DNA of 64,000 bases, taken from assembly GCF_016008875.1 (NCBI RefSeq), contig NZ_JADTQG010000017.1, positions 62,001 through 126,000 of the forward strand, read 5' to 3'. Shown here piece after piece: positions 8,156 to 16,515 of this stretch. The notes beneath the pieces are model-generated. The model ran no database searches, was not told the DNA's origin, and was given only the letters and a program-made list of their open reading frames with translations. Position 1 is the first letter of the stretch, and each line of letters starts with the position of its first letter. This stretch comes from Ectopseudomonas mendocina. Its GTDB lineage: Bacteria > Pseudomonadota > Gammaproteobacteria > Pseudomonadales > Pseudomonadaceae. Made by a program: the position numbers and the translations under genes.

Positions 8156-9112
8156 TCATCCGTTGTGCGGCCCGTCGTGCCAACGATCCCAGGGCGCACC
8201 GTCCGCCACCGTCTGCAGCAGGAAATCCATGAACACCTGGACCTTGGGCGTCCTGAGCTGCCGCTCGCGGGTCAGTACGTACAGTTCGCGGCGGCCGGGC
8301 ATGACTTCGCAGCGCCATGCCTCGAGCAGCGCGACCAGCGCACCCTTGGCCAGACTGTCTGCAACCAGCCAGGTGGGGAACATGACCAGGCCCTGCCCGA
8401 GCAACGCCGCTTGCAGCAGGCTTTGCGCGTCGTTGCTGCTGAGGCTGCCTTCCAGTTCGTAGGCGACTTCCTCCGCGCTGTCGTCCTGCTGGAAATACCA
8501 GCGCTGGCGGCCCAGTTCGCCGCGGTAGATCAGGCAGTCATGCGCCACGAGTGCCTCGGGTGTTGCCGGTGTTCCCCGGCTTGCCAGATAGGCAGGTGAA
8601 GCCGCCACCACGTAATTCATCGGTGCCAGGCGCCGGGCGACCAATGACGAGTCGGATAGATGGCCGACCCGGAAGGTGATGTCGTGCCCTTCGCGCACTG
8701 GATCGATCACTCGGTCGTTGAGGAACAGCTCGGCCCTGATCCCGGGATAGCGACGCTGGAACTGATTCAGCAGCGGCACCAGTTGCTGCTGACCAAAGGC
8801 GGACGGCGCGTTGATGCGTAGCACGCCCCTGGGCTCGGTGTGTTGGCTGGTCAGGGCTTCTGTCGCCGTGTCGAGGCGTTCGAGAACGTCGCGTACCGCG
8901 TCGTAATAGCGCCTGCCCGCTTCCGTCAGCGTCACGGCGCGCGTGTGACGGTAGAACAGCGGCTGCCCGATGGCCTCTTCCAACCCGCGAATCTGCCGCG
9001 AGATCGACGACACTGCGCAGCGAAAGTGACGTGCGGCGGTGGTGAAACTACCGCTGGCAGCGACCCGCTCGAACACGAGCAAGGCGTTGAGATCCATCGT
9101 GTTCGGCGTCAT
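8156..9112 (-). CDS. LysR-family transcriptional regulator
   Basis: The 318-residue protein has a LysR HTH (MDLNALLVFERVAASGSF, AVSSISRQIRGLEEAIGQPLF) and an effector domain (GVLRINAPSAFGQQQLVPLL, RYPGIRAELFLNDR, DITFRVGHL) of the CrgA/AphB-like type. ATG at 9112 or 9097 is possible; neither has a strong SD, and longer starts would run through the divergent promoter. It is divergent from the PRISE-type reductase at 9237, 124 bp away, and is the likely local regulator of that gene. Confidence 0.87.
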   Translation of the reverse strand: MTPNTMDLNALLVFERVAASGSFTTAARHFRCAVSSISRQIRGLEEAIGQPLFYRHTRAVTLTEAGRRYYDAVRDVLERLDTATEALTSQHTEPRGVLRINAPSAFGQQQLVPLLNQFQRRYPGIRAELFLNDRVIDPVREGHDITFRVGHLSDSSLVARRLAPMNYVVAASPAYLASRGTPATPEALVAHDCLIYRGELGRQRWYFQQDDSAEEVAYELEGSLSSNDAQSLLQAALLGQGLVMFPTWLVADSLAKGALVALLEAWRCEVMPGRRELYVLTRERQLRTPKVQVFMDFLLQTVADGAPWDRWHDGPHNG

Positions 9113-9236
9113 AGGGTTGCGTCTCACGCAATAAAGTTTTGCGACACTTTCGATTGTAGCAACAAGCTCCGCCTTCCAGACTGCTGCTTCTCGCCAGCGT
9201 CCGGCTGGTTTTGCGAATTTCACAAAGGGCTTGAAC

Positions 9237-10295
9237 ATGCGTAAAGGTACAGCGCTCGTGGTTGGCGCCACCGGTATCACCGGCGGCAATCTTGCGACTT
9301 ATCTGCTAGCCAGCGGCTGGACCGTCTACGGGCTGTCACGCCGCCCCACCCAGCAGAGCGGCGTGATCCCCGTTGCGGTTGACCTGCTCGATAAGCAGGC
9401 CGCCGAGCAGGCGCTGGCGGGCTTGCCGATTACCCACGTGTTCTATTACAGTTGGGTACGGCGCGACAGCGAGAAAGAGAACGTGGAGGCCAACAGTGCC
9501 ATGCTGCGCAACCTGTTCGAGGCCCTGGACAGCGCCAGGCTCGAACATGCCTCGCTGGTTACGGGCACCAAGCAGTACCTGGGCTCGTTCGAAGCCTACG
9601 GGAGCGGGCGCATCGAAACGCCATTTCGCGAGTCCGAGCCGCGTGTACCCGGCGAAAATTTCTACTATGCGCAGGAGGACGTCCTGTTCGAAGCCTCCAA
9701 GCGCTACGACTTCGCCTGGAACGTGCACCGCCCGCACACCGTGATCGGCTACGCGCTGGGCAACGTCATGAACATGGGCACGACACTGGCCGTCTATGCC
9801 TCGATCTGCAAGGCGACCGGCCAACCCTTCGTATTCCCCGGTTCGCAGGCACAGTGGAATGCCTTGACTGACATGACCGACGCCCTGGTGCTGGCACGCC
9901 AGCTCGAATGGGCGGCGACCACTCCCGGTGCCGCCAACCAGGCTTTCAATACGGTGAATGGCGACGTGTTTCGCTGGCGCCGCATGTGGCGCGAGATCGG
10001 CGAGTACTTTGCCCTCGAGGTGGCGGACTGTCCGGAAACGCCCCAGCTGCTGCAAGCCCGGATGGCCGATGCCGGCCCGGTATGGCGCGAGCTGGCTGAC
10101 CAACACGGACTTCTGGAGCCGAACATCGACAAGCTGGTTTCCTGGTGGCACACCGACGCCGATCTCGGCCGCGAGCAGGAGTGCGTCAACGACATGAGCA
10201 AGTCGCGCGACTTCGGCTTCCACCACTTCCGCGAAACCCGCAGCGCCTTCTTCGACCTGTTCGATCGCCTGCGCGCTGAGAAGATCATCCCCTGA
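9237..10295 (+). CDS. PRISE-type short-chain reductase (progesterone 5-beta-reductase/iridoid synthase-like)
   Basis: This 352-residue atypical SDR has the NADPH-binding G10-A-T-G13-I-T-G16 motif. It also carries the two signatures of the PRISE family rather than the usual YxxxK pair: TGTKQYLGSF with Lys112, and NFYYAQEDVLFE with Tyr143/144. VHRPHTVIGYALGNVMNM follows, matching the plant 5-beta-reductase segment around 'HRP...IFG'. Family members reduce activated C=C bonds of enones/enals with NADPH. The native substrate in this bacterium is unknown; enone detoxification or terpenoid/steroid metabolism are options. The ATG at 9237 is preferred over TTG 9231. A LysR gene is divergent. Confidence 0.85.
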   Translation: MRKGTALVVGATGITGGNLATYLLASGWTVYGLSRRPTQQSGVIPVAVDLLDKQAAEQALAGLPITHVFYYSWVRRDSEKENVEANSAMLRNLFEALDSARLEHASLVTGTKQYLGSFEAYGSGRIETPFRESEPRVPGENFYYAQEDVLFEASKRYDFAWNVHRPHTVIGYALGNVMNMGTTLAVYASICKATGQPFVFPGSQAQWNALTDMTDALVLARQLEWAATTPGAANQAFNTVNGDVFRWRRMWREIGEYFALEVADCPETPQLLQARMADAGPVWRELADQHGLLEPNIDKLVSWWHTDADLGREQECVNDMSKSRDFGFHHFRETRSAFFDLFDRLRAEKIIP

Positions 10296-10573
10296 CAGAC
10301 AGACGTGTGCCGCGCACCGTACCCGTGCCAATCGGGCTGGCTGAGCCTGCTCCAGGCGGAGCCAGCGCGCGCAGCGTGTTCCAGCATTGCGGTGAAGTCA
10401 TGGCAGCTGGGTTCTTGTTGATCGTTCCTCAAATAGAACGCTAGAGGCAATTTTCGCAGTCTAGTCGGGAAAGGGTCTCGAATTTAATCTTTCTTCCATG
10501 CAGTGACGCACTGCTGAACGAAACCCACTCACCGGCGCAGCCGGCACATTGAAAACAATTCGAGGCCTTCACC

Positions 10574-11203
10574 ATGACCAACGCCACCTACAACCGCCTG
10601 GACAAAGACAACGCCGTCGTTCTGCTGGTCGACCACCAGGCCGGTCTGCTCTCGCTGGTGCGCGACATCGAGCCGGACAAGTTCAAGAACAACGTGCTGG
10701 CGCTGGCTGATCTGGCCAAGTTCTTCAACCTGCCGACCATCCTCACCACCAGCTTCGAAACCGGCCCCAACGGCCCGCTGATGCCGGAGCTGAAGGAAAT
10801 GTTCCCGGACGCGCCGTACATCGCCCGTCCTGGCCAGATCAACGCCTGGGACAACGAGGACTTCGTCAAGGCGATCAAGGCCACCGGCAAGAAGCAACTG
10901 ATCATCGCTGGTGTGGTGACCGAAGTCTGCGTGGCGTTCCCGGCGCTGTCGGCCATCGAGGAAGGCTTCGACGTGTTCGTGGTCACCGATGCCTCGGGCA
11001 CCTTCAACCAGATCACCCGTGACTCGGCGTGGCAGCGCATGACCCAGGCCGGCGCGCAACTGATGAACTGGTTCGCCGTGGCCTGCGAGCTGCACCGCGA
11101 CTGGCGCAACGACGTGGAAGGCCTGGCCAAGATCTGCACCGATCACATCCCGGACTACCGCAACCTGATGACCAGCTACAACGCGCTGACCGCTGGCAAG
11201 TGA
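10574..11203 (+). CDS. ycaC: YcaC-like cysteine hydrolase, copy 2
   Basis: The 209-residue protein is identical to the copy at 7420 except for Asn instead of Ser in SYNALTAGK near the C-terminus. The catalytic Asp20 and Cys119 are conserved. The nearly unchanged DNA, even at third codon positions, implies a recent duplication or ongoing gene conversion. It keeps the duplicated promoter region and its own terminator at 11220, so it should respond to the same regulator as copy 1. Confidence 0.93.
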   Translation: MTNATYNRLDKDNAVVLLVDHQAGLLSLVRDIEPDKFKNNVLALADLAKFFNLPTILTTSFETGPNGPLMPELKEMFPDAPYIARPGQINAWDNEDFVKAIKATGKKQLIIAGVVTEVCVAFPALSAIEEGFDVFVVTDASGTFNQITRDSAWQRMTQAGAQLMNWFAVACELHRDWRNDVEGLAKICTDHIPDYRNLMTSYNALTAGK

Positions 11204-11219
11204 TCCTCGCCTGAAACGC

Positions 11220-11250
11220 AACCGGAGCCTGAAAAGGCTCCGGTTTTTTT
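11220..11250 (+). terminator. Intrinsic terminator after ycaC copy 2
   Basis: AACCGGAGCCT and AGGCTCCGGTT surround a 5-nt AAAAG-like loop region and lead into a T7 tract. It lies just before the end of the convergent PhoD-like gene (11272) and could act on that side too. Confidence 0.87.
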
Positions 11251-11271
11251 ATGGGCGGTTCTTTCGTTTGC

Positions 11272-13260
11272 TCAGTGCAGGTGCTCGTCCCTGGTTACAG
11301 CGCCACGATTTCCGGGGCTGGCCTGCGCCGTCTTTGCCGGAGCGGATTCGCGCTCGGCGACGAAGGTGGCGGGCGGTGAGCCATCGGCATTGAGCTGCAT
11401 GATGCGCGTGGGCCGGCCCTGGTCGTCGAAGAACACCTGGCCGAGGCCGGCGCCGTTCCACAGGCGCTCGCCGGCGCGGCTGCGGTCGGGAATCAGCGGG
11501 GTGACGCGCATGCGCCGGCGCTTGGTCAGCCAGTTGAGCGGCGACCATGGCGCGTAGAGCCAGCGGTTCAGGCGGTCGAACCAGTCCAGCAGCCTGGGCG
11601 GAAATTCGTTCTTGATGCCGCTGCTGGTGATCTGCCAGATGGTCGGGCTGGCGCGTTTGTGGCGGATGCTCACGCGGTAAACGAAGGAGTAGTGCACGTC
11701 GCCAGAGAGGATTACGAAATCCCTTGGCGTGCGCGAGTGGCGGAAGATGTTCATCATCACCCGCGCTGCGCCGCGATGGGCCATCCAGTTCTCCGCATCG
11801 ACCATCAGCGGGTGACCGGCGTAAGTGAACAGCTTCTGAATGCCCTCGATCAGCTTCACGCCGAACATCGGTGCCGGCGAGACGATGATGCAGCTGGGGT
11901 GGTCGAGTAGCGCCTGCTGGAAGTCGCACAGCGCTTCCCAGTCCATCAGTCCCGAGGGTTTCGACAGGTGCCCTTCGCTGCGCCAGCGGCGCGTGCGCGT
12001 ATCGAGCACCAGCAGCGCCGGAGTGGTCGGCAGCACGTAGTGCCACTGTTCGAACTGTTGCAGTTGGTCGATCAACGCGTCCTGCATCTCGGCCTGAAGG
12101 TGGTCATCCTGGCGCTGCTGCAACAGGTCGCTGAAGGTTTGCAGCGGCTGCTCGAACACGTCCGGGTTGTTGCCCCAGCCCTGGCACAACAAATAGGCGA
12201 GCAGGGCGTTGCCGATGATGCGCTTGGAGAAGGGGTGGCCGTAGGCGGTCTGCTCCCAGCGCGCGGAGAGGTTCCAGTCGTCGGTGACGTCGTGGTCGTC
12301 GAAGATCATCAACGTCGGCAGGTGGGCGAACGCCCGAGCCGCCTGGCCAAGCGTCTGGCGGAAGGCATCGATCCGTTCGCGCTCGTCGGCGTAGCGCTGT
12401 TGCTGCTCCTCGTCCAGCGGCGGCTGCTCTTCGCTGATCAGCGTCCAGGGTACTGGCGACCAGACCAGCAGGTACATGGCGATCATCTCGGCGAAGGTCA
12501 CCAGGTGGTTGTCGGCACTGCTGGTGGTGAATACCGGCTTTTCCACACCGCCGAAGAACTTGTCGCGCAGGGTCTGGTTGCTCTTCACCGCCGGCAGCAG
12601 TTCAGCGCGCTGGTAGTAGCCAACCGAGTGGCCGTAAAGCGCCTGGCTGTCCTTTACCACGGCGCCTTCGAGGAACTCGTCGAACAGACCGAGGCGGGCG
12701 ATCAGTTGGTGAATGGCGCACAGCATCGGCCCGGCGACGTCGTCGACGTACACCTGGTCGCCACTCATCAGCAGCAGGGCAGGGCGCTGGGTGGCTTCGG
12801 GCTGCTTAGCCAGCAGACGGTCGGCGCACAGCAGGCCGTCAGTCGCGACGTGGTGCGGTCTGCGACAGGAGCCATGCAGGAGCTGGTCGACCCGTGAGCG
12901 CAGGACGAAATCGGCATGTTCGGCGCCGTCGTAGAGCAGGTGCGGCGCCCAGTCGACCATGCCGCGAGTGCCTTGGTCCGCAACGATCTGCAGGTCATAG
13001 GCGATGCGCACGTCCTGCGGTAGCGCCTGCTCCAGCGGCAGGTCGATCAGGTGCAGCACGGCGTGGCGGCCCAGCGGCAGGCGCTGGCAATGGGCGTCGA
13101 GGCTCTGAGTGCGCGGCTGTTCGCCATCGGCTTGTAGCCACAGTTGCAGGTCCAGCGCCCGACTGGCCACCAGCCAGAACACCAGCCGGCCAGGCTCCAT
13201 GCGCCGCAGCAGCGGGCCGGCGAGAACATCGGGCAACGAATGCTGGGAGTTATCGGACAT
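11272..13260 (-). CDS. PhoD-like metallophosphatase family protein
   Basis: The 662-residue protein carries metallophosphatase motifs: LLMSGDQVYVDD (metal-binding Asp), LMIFDDHDVTDDW (typical PhoD D-D-H-D motif) and FVILSGDVHYSFV (GDVH motif). This pattern matches the alkaline phosphatase D-related family, which hydrolyses phosphodi/monoesters with Ca/Fe. It is longer than classic PhoD and has no obvious signal peptide or Tat leader (MSDNSQHSLPDVLAGPLL), so a cytoplasmic or peripheral location is likely. It lies 55 bp downstream of the Crp/Fnr-like gene in the same direction and may be cotranscribed with it. Confidence 0.85.
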   Translation of the reverse strand: MSDNSQHSLPDVLAGPLLRRMEPGRLVFWLVASRALDLQLWLQADGEQPRTQSLDAHCQRLPLGRHAVLHLIDLPLEQALPQDVRIAYDLQIVADQGTRGMVDWAPHLLYDGAEHADFVLRSRVDQLLHGSCRRPHHVATDGLLCADRLLAKQPEATQRPALLLMSGDQVYVDDVAGPMLCAIHQLIARLGLFDEFLEGAVVKDSQALYGHSVGYYQRAELLPAVKSNQTLRDKFFGGVEKPVFTTSSADNHLVTFAEMIAMYLLVWSPVPWTLISEEQPPLDEEQQQRYADERERIDAFRQTLGQAARAFAHLPTLMIFDDHDVTDDWNLSARWEQTAYGHPFSKRIIGNALLAYLLCQGWGNNPDVFEQPLQTFSDLLQQRQDDHLQAEMQDALIDQLQQFEQWHYVLPTTPALLVLDTRTRRWRSEGHLSKPSGLMDWEALCDFQQALLDHPSCIIVSPAPMFGVKLIEGIQKLFTYAGHPLMVDAENWMAHRGAARVMMNIFRHSRTPRDFVILSGDVHYSFVYRVSIRHKRASPTIWQITSSGIKNEFPPRLLDWFDRLNRWLYAPWSPLNWLTKRRRMRVTPLIPDRSRAGERLWNGAGLGQVFFDDQGRPTRIMQLNADGSPPATFVAERESAPAKTAQASPGNRGAVTRDEHLH

Positions 13261-13315
13261 GCAGGTGGCTACCGGAAAAAATACAGGCCTTGGACAGTGG
13301 CAGGGCGCCAGCAGT

Positions 13316-13999
13316 TCAGGCGGCCAGCTGGCGCAGGCGCTCTAAGTCGAGAATCTCGATCTCGCCGTAGGTCAGCTGGACCACGCCCTGCGCCTGCAAC
13401 TCCTTGAGAATCTGGTTGGTGGTCTGGCGCGACAGCGAGAGCATCAGCGCCAGCTGTTCCTGGGCCAGGTGCAGCACGCGGCGCGGTTCGCTCTCGCCGT
13501 AGTTCTCGGCGATCAGCAACAGGCGCCGGGCCAGGCGTGGTGCGGCCGGCAGCAGGCTCATGTCCTCCAGGGTGACGAAGGCCAGACGCAGCTTGTGGCT
13601 CATCAGCAGGGCGAAGTCGCGCCAGTACTGCGGCTCGCGCTCGAGCAGCGTGAGCAGTTCATGCTGGGGCAGCAACAGCAGGGTGCTGGCGCTTTCGGTG
13701 AAGGCATCGTGGGTGCGCGGCAGGCCATCGAACAGGGAAATCTCGCCGAACCAGTAAGGCGGCTCGACCAGGGTCAGTAGCGCCTCCTTGCCGTTCTCGC
13801 TGACGGCGCCGACGCGCACCGCACCTTCCACCACCGCATACAGCCCGCTGGGCTTGTCGCCACGACGAAACAGCCGCTGACCGGCGTCCAGACGCTGCAC
13901 CTGGGCCATGTTCAGCAGGCTCTGGCTCAGCGCCGGAGGCAGTGCGGCGAACCAGTGGCCCTGGTTCAACTGGCTGAAGTAATGATGCGGATCGGGCAT
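13316..13999 (-). CDS. Crp/Fnr-family transcriptional regulator
   Basis: The 227-residue protein has an N-terminal cyclic-nucleotide-binding-like beta-barrel (RLFRRGDKPSGLYAVVEGAVRVG, PYWFGEISLFDGLPRTHDAF, about residues 20-110). A long dimer helix follows, then a C-terminal HTH (LAQEQLALMLSLSRQTTNQILKEL). No N-terminal Cys cluster is present, so it is not an FNR-type iron-sulfur sensor. The start at 13999 (MPDPHHYF) was preferred to an upstream start that would add a low-complexity PPRNRPG stretch. The PhoD-like gene follows in the same direction. The ligand is unknown. Confidence 0.87.
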   Translation of the reverse strand: MPDPHHYFSQLNQGHWFAALPPALSQSLLNMAQVQRLDAGQRLFRRGDKPSGLYAVVEGAVRVGAVSENGKEALLTLVEPPYWFGEISLFDGLPRTHDAFTESASTLLLLPQHELLTLLEREPQYWRDFALLMSHKLRLAFVTLEDMSLLPAAPRLARRLLLIAENYGESEPRRVLHLAQEQLALMLSLSRQTTNQILKELQAQGVVQLTYGEIEILDLERLRQLAA

Positions 14000-14122
14000 T
14001 ACGGTTCCTGGACGGTTGCGCGGTGGTGCGGCGATCCCTGCCATTGTCGGCTAGCCGACAGTGCGACGAGCGGCGGCGAGGTGATCATGCTCGGGCCTGT
14101 TTCACATATGAGGACGATAACA

Positions 14123-14647
14123 ATGAAAACCCTCGTCGATCACCTGGCGCAGTATGCCGCCTACCACCGCGACCGACGCAACATCGCCAGCCATTTCATC
14201 GGTATCCCGATGATCGTACTGGCCGTCGCCGTGCTGCTGTCGCGCCCTGGTTTCCAGCTGGCCGGCCTGTGGCTGGCCCCGGCGACGCTGGTGGCGCTGG
14301 CTTCGGCCTGGTTCTACCTGCGCCTGGATGCCCGCTTCGGCCTGGTCATGAGCGCGTTGCTGGCACTGAGCCTGTGGCTCGCGGCCAAGCTGGCGGTGGC
14401 GAGCACCGGCCTGTGGCTGGCGGCAGGGCTGGGTCTGTTCGTGGTCGGCTGGGTCATCCAGTTCGTTGGCCACTATTACGAAGGCCGCAAGCCGGCGTTC
14501 GTCGACGACATCATGGGGCTGATCGTCGGCCCGCTGTTCGTGGTCGCTGAACTGGCCTTTCTGCTCGGCCTGCGCAAGGAAGTCGAGCATGCCGTGGTGG
14601 AGATCGCCGGGCCGACCTGCATTCGCGAGAAGAAAGCACTGGCCTGA
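14123..14647 (+). CDS. Mpo1-like (DUF962) membrane protein
   Basis: This 174-residue protein begins with LVDHLAQYAAYHRDRRNIASHFIGIPMIV, the hallmark of the Mpo1/YGL010w family with conserved His residues, and also has QFVGHYYEGRKPAF. Yeast Mpo1 is an Fe-dependent dioxygenase in alpha-oxidation of 2-hydroxy fatty acids; bacterial members are less studied. Four or five hydrophobic helices are visible. The ATG at 14123 has AGGA 8 nt upstream. It is divergent from the Crp/Fnr-like gene. A 20-bp perfect hairpin follows at 14673. Confidence 0.85.
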   Translation: MKTLVDHLAQYAAYHRDRRNIASHFIGIPMIVLAVAVLLSRPGFQLAGLWLAPATLVALASAWFYLRLDARFGLVMSALLALSLWLAAKLAVASTGLWLAAGLGLFVVGWVIQFVGHYYEGRKPAFVDDIMGLIVGPLFVVAELAFLLGLRKEVEHAVVEIAGPTCIREKKALA

Positions 14648-14672
14648 GCGCGCGCCGCTTCTTCTGTTCGTC

Positions 14673-14719
14673 GCGGCTGAAGCCCCTCCCACAGATTCCG
14701 TGGGAGGGGCTTCAGCCGC
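14673..14719. repeat. REP-like palindrome / likely bidirectional terminator
   Basis: GCGGCTGAAGCCCCTCCCAC (14673-14692) and its exact complement (14700-14719) give a 20-bp stem with a 7-nt loop. The motif family recurs at 30599 and 44621, so it is a dispersed repeat that here also sits between convergent genes. Confidence 0.8.
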
Positions 14720-14727
14720 TAGCCTTT

Positions 14728-15474
14728 CTAGTACATCGCCATCCACTGGGTCGTCATCGAGCGTGCATGGCGATCCACGGTGATCGGGGCGAAGGGGCGG
14801 CCGGAGACGCTCTGCAGGGCATTGCTCTGGCTGTTCATGTCGGCTAGTGCGGCGCGCAGATAGCTCCAGCGCGTCTGCAACTTGCTCACCTGCGGATCGG
14901 CTTGCTCCTCGAGCGCCTGCAATTCACCGTCGATGGCCGGCAACAGCAGGCGTTCGTCCTGGCCGAGGTAGGTGCCGGGTTGTTCCCGGGCGATCTCGAA
15001 GGTGCCCAGGTAGGAGCGACTGAGGTACTGCACGCTGAGATACTCGACCTTTGCCGCCAGCTCGCTCTGGCCCTCGGCGCCAGGCAATGCGCGGGCCGCG
15101 CTGAGGAAGTCGCGCAGGGCGCGGCTGAGGTCTTCGGGGAAGCGCCAGGGGACATTCTCGTCACCGGGGCCATAGGAAACACCGTTGCGCAATTGGGTAA
15201 CGAGTGCCTGATGGGTGCTGGTGAGTTCGGCGCTGCCCTGCGGCAGGCTCTGCATGGCGCCGGCTAGAGCGGCCAGATCGGCTTCCAGGCGCTGCTGATG
15301 GGTCTTCTGGAAACCTTCGCCGCGTAACAGCATCAGGCTGCTGGTGGCGCGGCTGGCATGTATTTGAATCTGTTCCTGCGGACTGACAGCTTCGGCGAAG
15401 GCCAGGGGCGAGAGCCCGACGAAGAGTCCGAGCGACCAGAGAAAAGCATGGCGCAACAGTGCTTTACAGCGCAT
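14728..15474 (-). CDS. Conserved secreted protein of unknown function
   Basis: The 248-residue protein has a classic signal peptide (MRCKALLRHAFLWSLGLFVGL...AFA, cleavage near residue 28) and a helical, Gln/Ala/Leu-rich mature part without cysteines. No catalytic motif is recognisable, and I do not know its family. It is transcribed alone, flanked by the hairpin at 14673 and a 130-bp gap before the XRE regulator. It is likely periplasmic. An alternative would be a membrane-anchored helical protein, but no second hydrophobic segment is seen. Confidence 0.72.
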   Translation of the reverse strand: MRCKALLRHAFLWSLGLFVGLSPLAFAEAVSPQEQIQIHASRATSSLMLLRGEGFQKTHQQRLEADLAALAGAMQSLPQGSAELTSTHQALVTQLRNGVSYGPGDENVPWRFPEDLSRALRDFLSAARALPGAEGQSELAAKVEYLSVQYLSRSYLGTFEIAREQPGTYLGQDERLLLPAIDGELQALEEQADPQVSKLQTRWSYLRAALADMNSQSNALQSVSGRPFAPITVDRHARSMTTQWMAMY

Positions 15475-15604
15475 CCGGGGTGCTCCTTGTTATTGTTTTG
15501 AGCAGGTATGCATTGGCAGCGTCGACGACGCAGCGCCAAGACTACTGCGCCAAGCGTAGCGGAGCATGACCCGAAAGAGTGATTTCGTCGGAAATCGCCA
15601 CCGT

Positions 15605-16393
15605 TCAGAGGCTTTTCATCAGACTGCGCAGGTACTCGGCGGTGAAGGCGTCGGCGGGGAAGAAGGTTTCCAGTGCCAGTTCGGCGAGGGTCACGTCATT
15701 CGGCGTACCGAACACCGTGATGGTGCTGATCAGGCTGAGCACGCCCTGCTCGCTGTGCAGTTGCAGCGGCACCAGCACGGCGTCGCTCGGTGGCGCAGGG
15801 ACTTCCGCCGGCGCCGGGTAGCCGCGCAGCTCATCGAGTAGGGCGAACAGGGCTTCGTCGCCGCTGATCTCCGCATCGCGCTGCAGGCGCATCAGCAGGT
15901 GCGCGCGCCACAGCGCCAGGTTGGCGATGCGCGGGGCCAGGCCTTCGGGGTGCAGCGACAGGCGCATCACGTTGAGCGGCGGGCCGAGCAGGAAATCCGG
16001 CATGCCGGCGAGGAAGGCGGTGGCCGCCGCGTTGGCGGCCAGCAGGTTCCACTGGCGGTCGATGGCCAGCGCCGGATAGGGCTCATGGGCCTTGAGCAAT
16101 TGTTCGATGGCCTGGCGCGCGGGGGCCAGTGCCGGGTCGGTCAGATCATGCTGGCTGTACAGCGGGGCGAAGCCGGCTGCGCTGAGCAGGCGATTGCGCT
16201 CGCGCAGGGGAATGTCCAACTGCTCGGCCAGATGCAGCAGCATGTCGCGGCTGGGCTGGGCGCGGCCGGTCTCGACGAAGCTCAGATGGCGCGTGGAAAT
16301 CTCGGCCTCGCAGGCGAGGTCGAGCTGGCTCAGGCGGCGCCGCTGGCGCCATTGGCGCAACAGGGCGCCGGCGGTCTGGGATTGGCTGTTCAT
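15605..16393 (-). CDS. XRE-family regulator with MmyB-like ligand domain
   Basis: The 262-residue protein has an N-terminal HTH_XRE (GALLRQWRQRRRLSQLDLACE, EISTRHLSFVETGRAQPSRD, about residues 8-65). A PAS-like MmyB ligand domain follows (YPALAIDRQWNLLAANAAA, LNVMRLSLHPEGLAP). Such regulators are thought to bind fatty-acid-like ligands and usually repress a neighbouring gene. ATG 16393 is chosen; an upstream GTG adds three residues. It is divergent from the small membrane protein at 16516, with a perfect palindrome at 16429-16445 between them. Confidence 0.9.
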   Translation of the reverse strand: MNSQSQTAGALLRQWRQRRRLSQLDLACEAEISTRHLSFVETGRAQPSRDMLLHLAEQLDIPLRERNRLLSAAGFAPLYSQHDLTDPALAPARQAIEQLLKAHEPYPALAIDRQWNLLAANAAATAFLAGMPDFLLGPPLNVMRLSLHPEGLAPRIANLALWRAHLLMRLQRDAEISGDEALFALLDELRGYPAPAEVPAPPSDAVLVPLQLHSEQGVLSLISTITVFGTPNDVTLAELALETFFPADAFTAEYLRSLMKSL

Positions 16394-16428
16394 GGTCTGC
16401 ACGATAGTGCAGTCAGGTCATGTCAGCC

Positions 16429-16445
16429 ATTACCTGGCAGGTAAT
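16429..16445. promoter_or_regulatory. Candidate operator of the XRE/MmyB-like regulator
   Basis: ATTACCTGGCAGGTAAT is a perfect 7-bp inverted repeat around a GGC centre. It is placed 36 bp before the regulator's start codon and 71 bp before the divergent gene. Position, symmetry and half-site size fit a homodimeric XRE protein. The assignment to the adjacent regulator is inference. Confidence 0.6.
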
Positions 16446-16515
16446 CGACGCCCTGATGGTTTCGGCGAAATCTGTAGGCCAGGCACCGCTCCGGTGCCCT
16501 TACGGAGAATTCGTC

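Larger units (their letters stand above)
10418..11250. repeat. Direct repeat copy 2 (promoter region + ycaC + terminator)
   Basis: This is the second copy of the segment at 7264-8095, in the same orientation. Its left end begins inside noncoding DNA after the PRISE gene, where the LysR coding sequence is absent, so copy 2 has the promoter and SD remnant but no regulator. Together with copy 1 it flanks the LysR/PRISE pair and could recombine to excise about 3.15 kb. Confidence 0.9.

Noticed and set aside
9135..9165. TTGC...GCAA-like inverted repeat between the LysR and PRISE genes as a LysR box
   Set aside because: Arms are only 4-5 bp and the spacing does not give a clear T-N11-A site; listed only as a possibility, not a feature.
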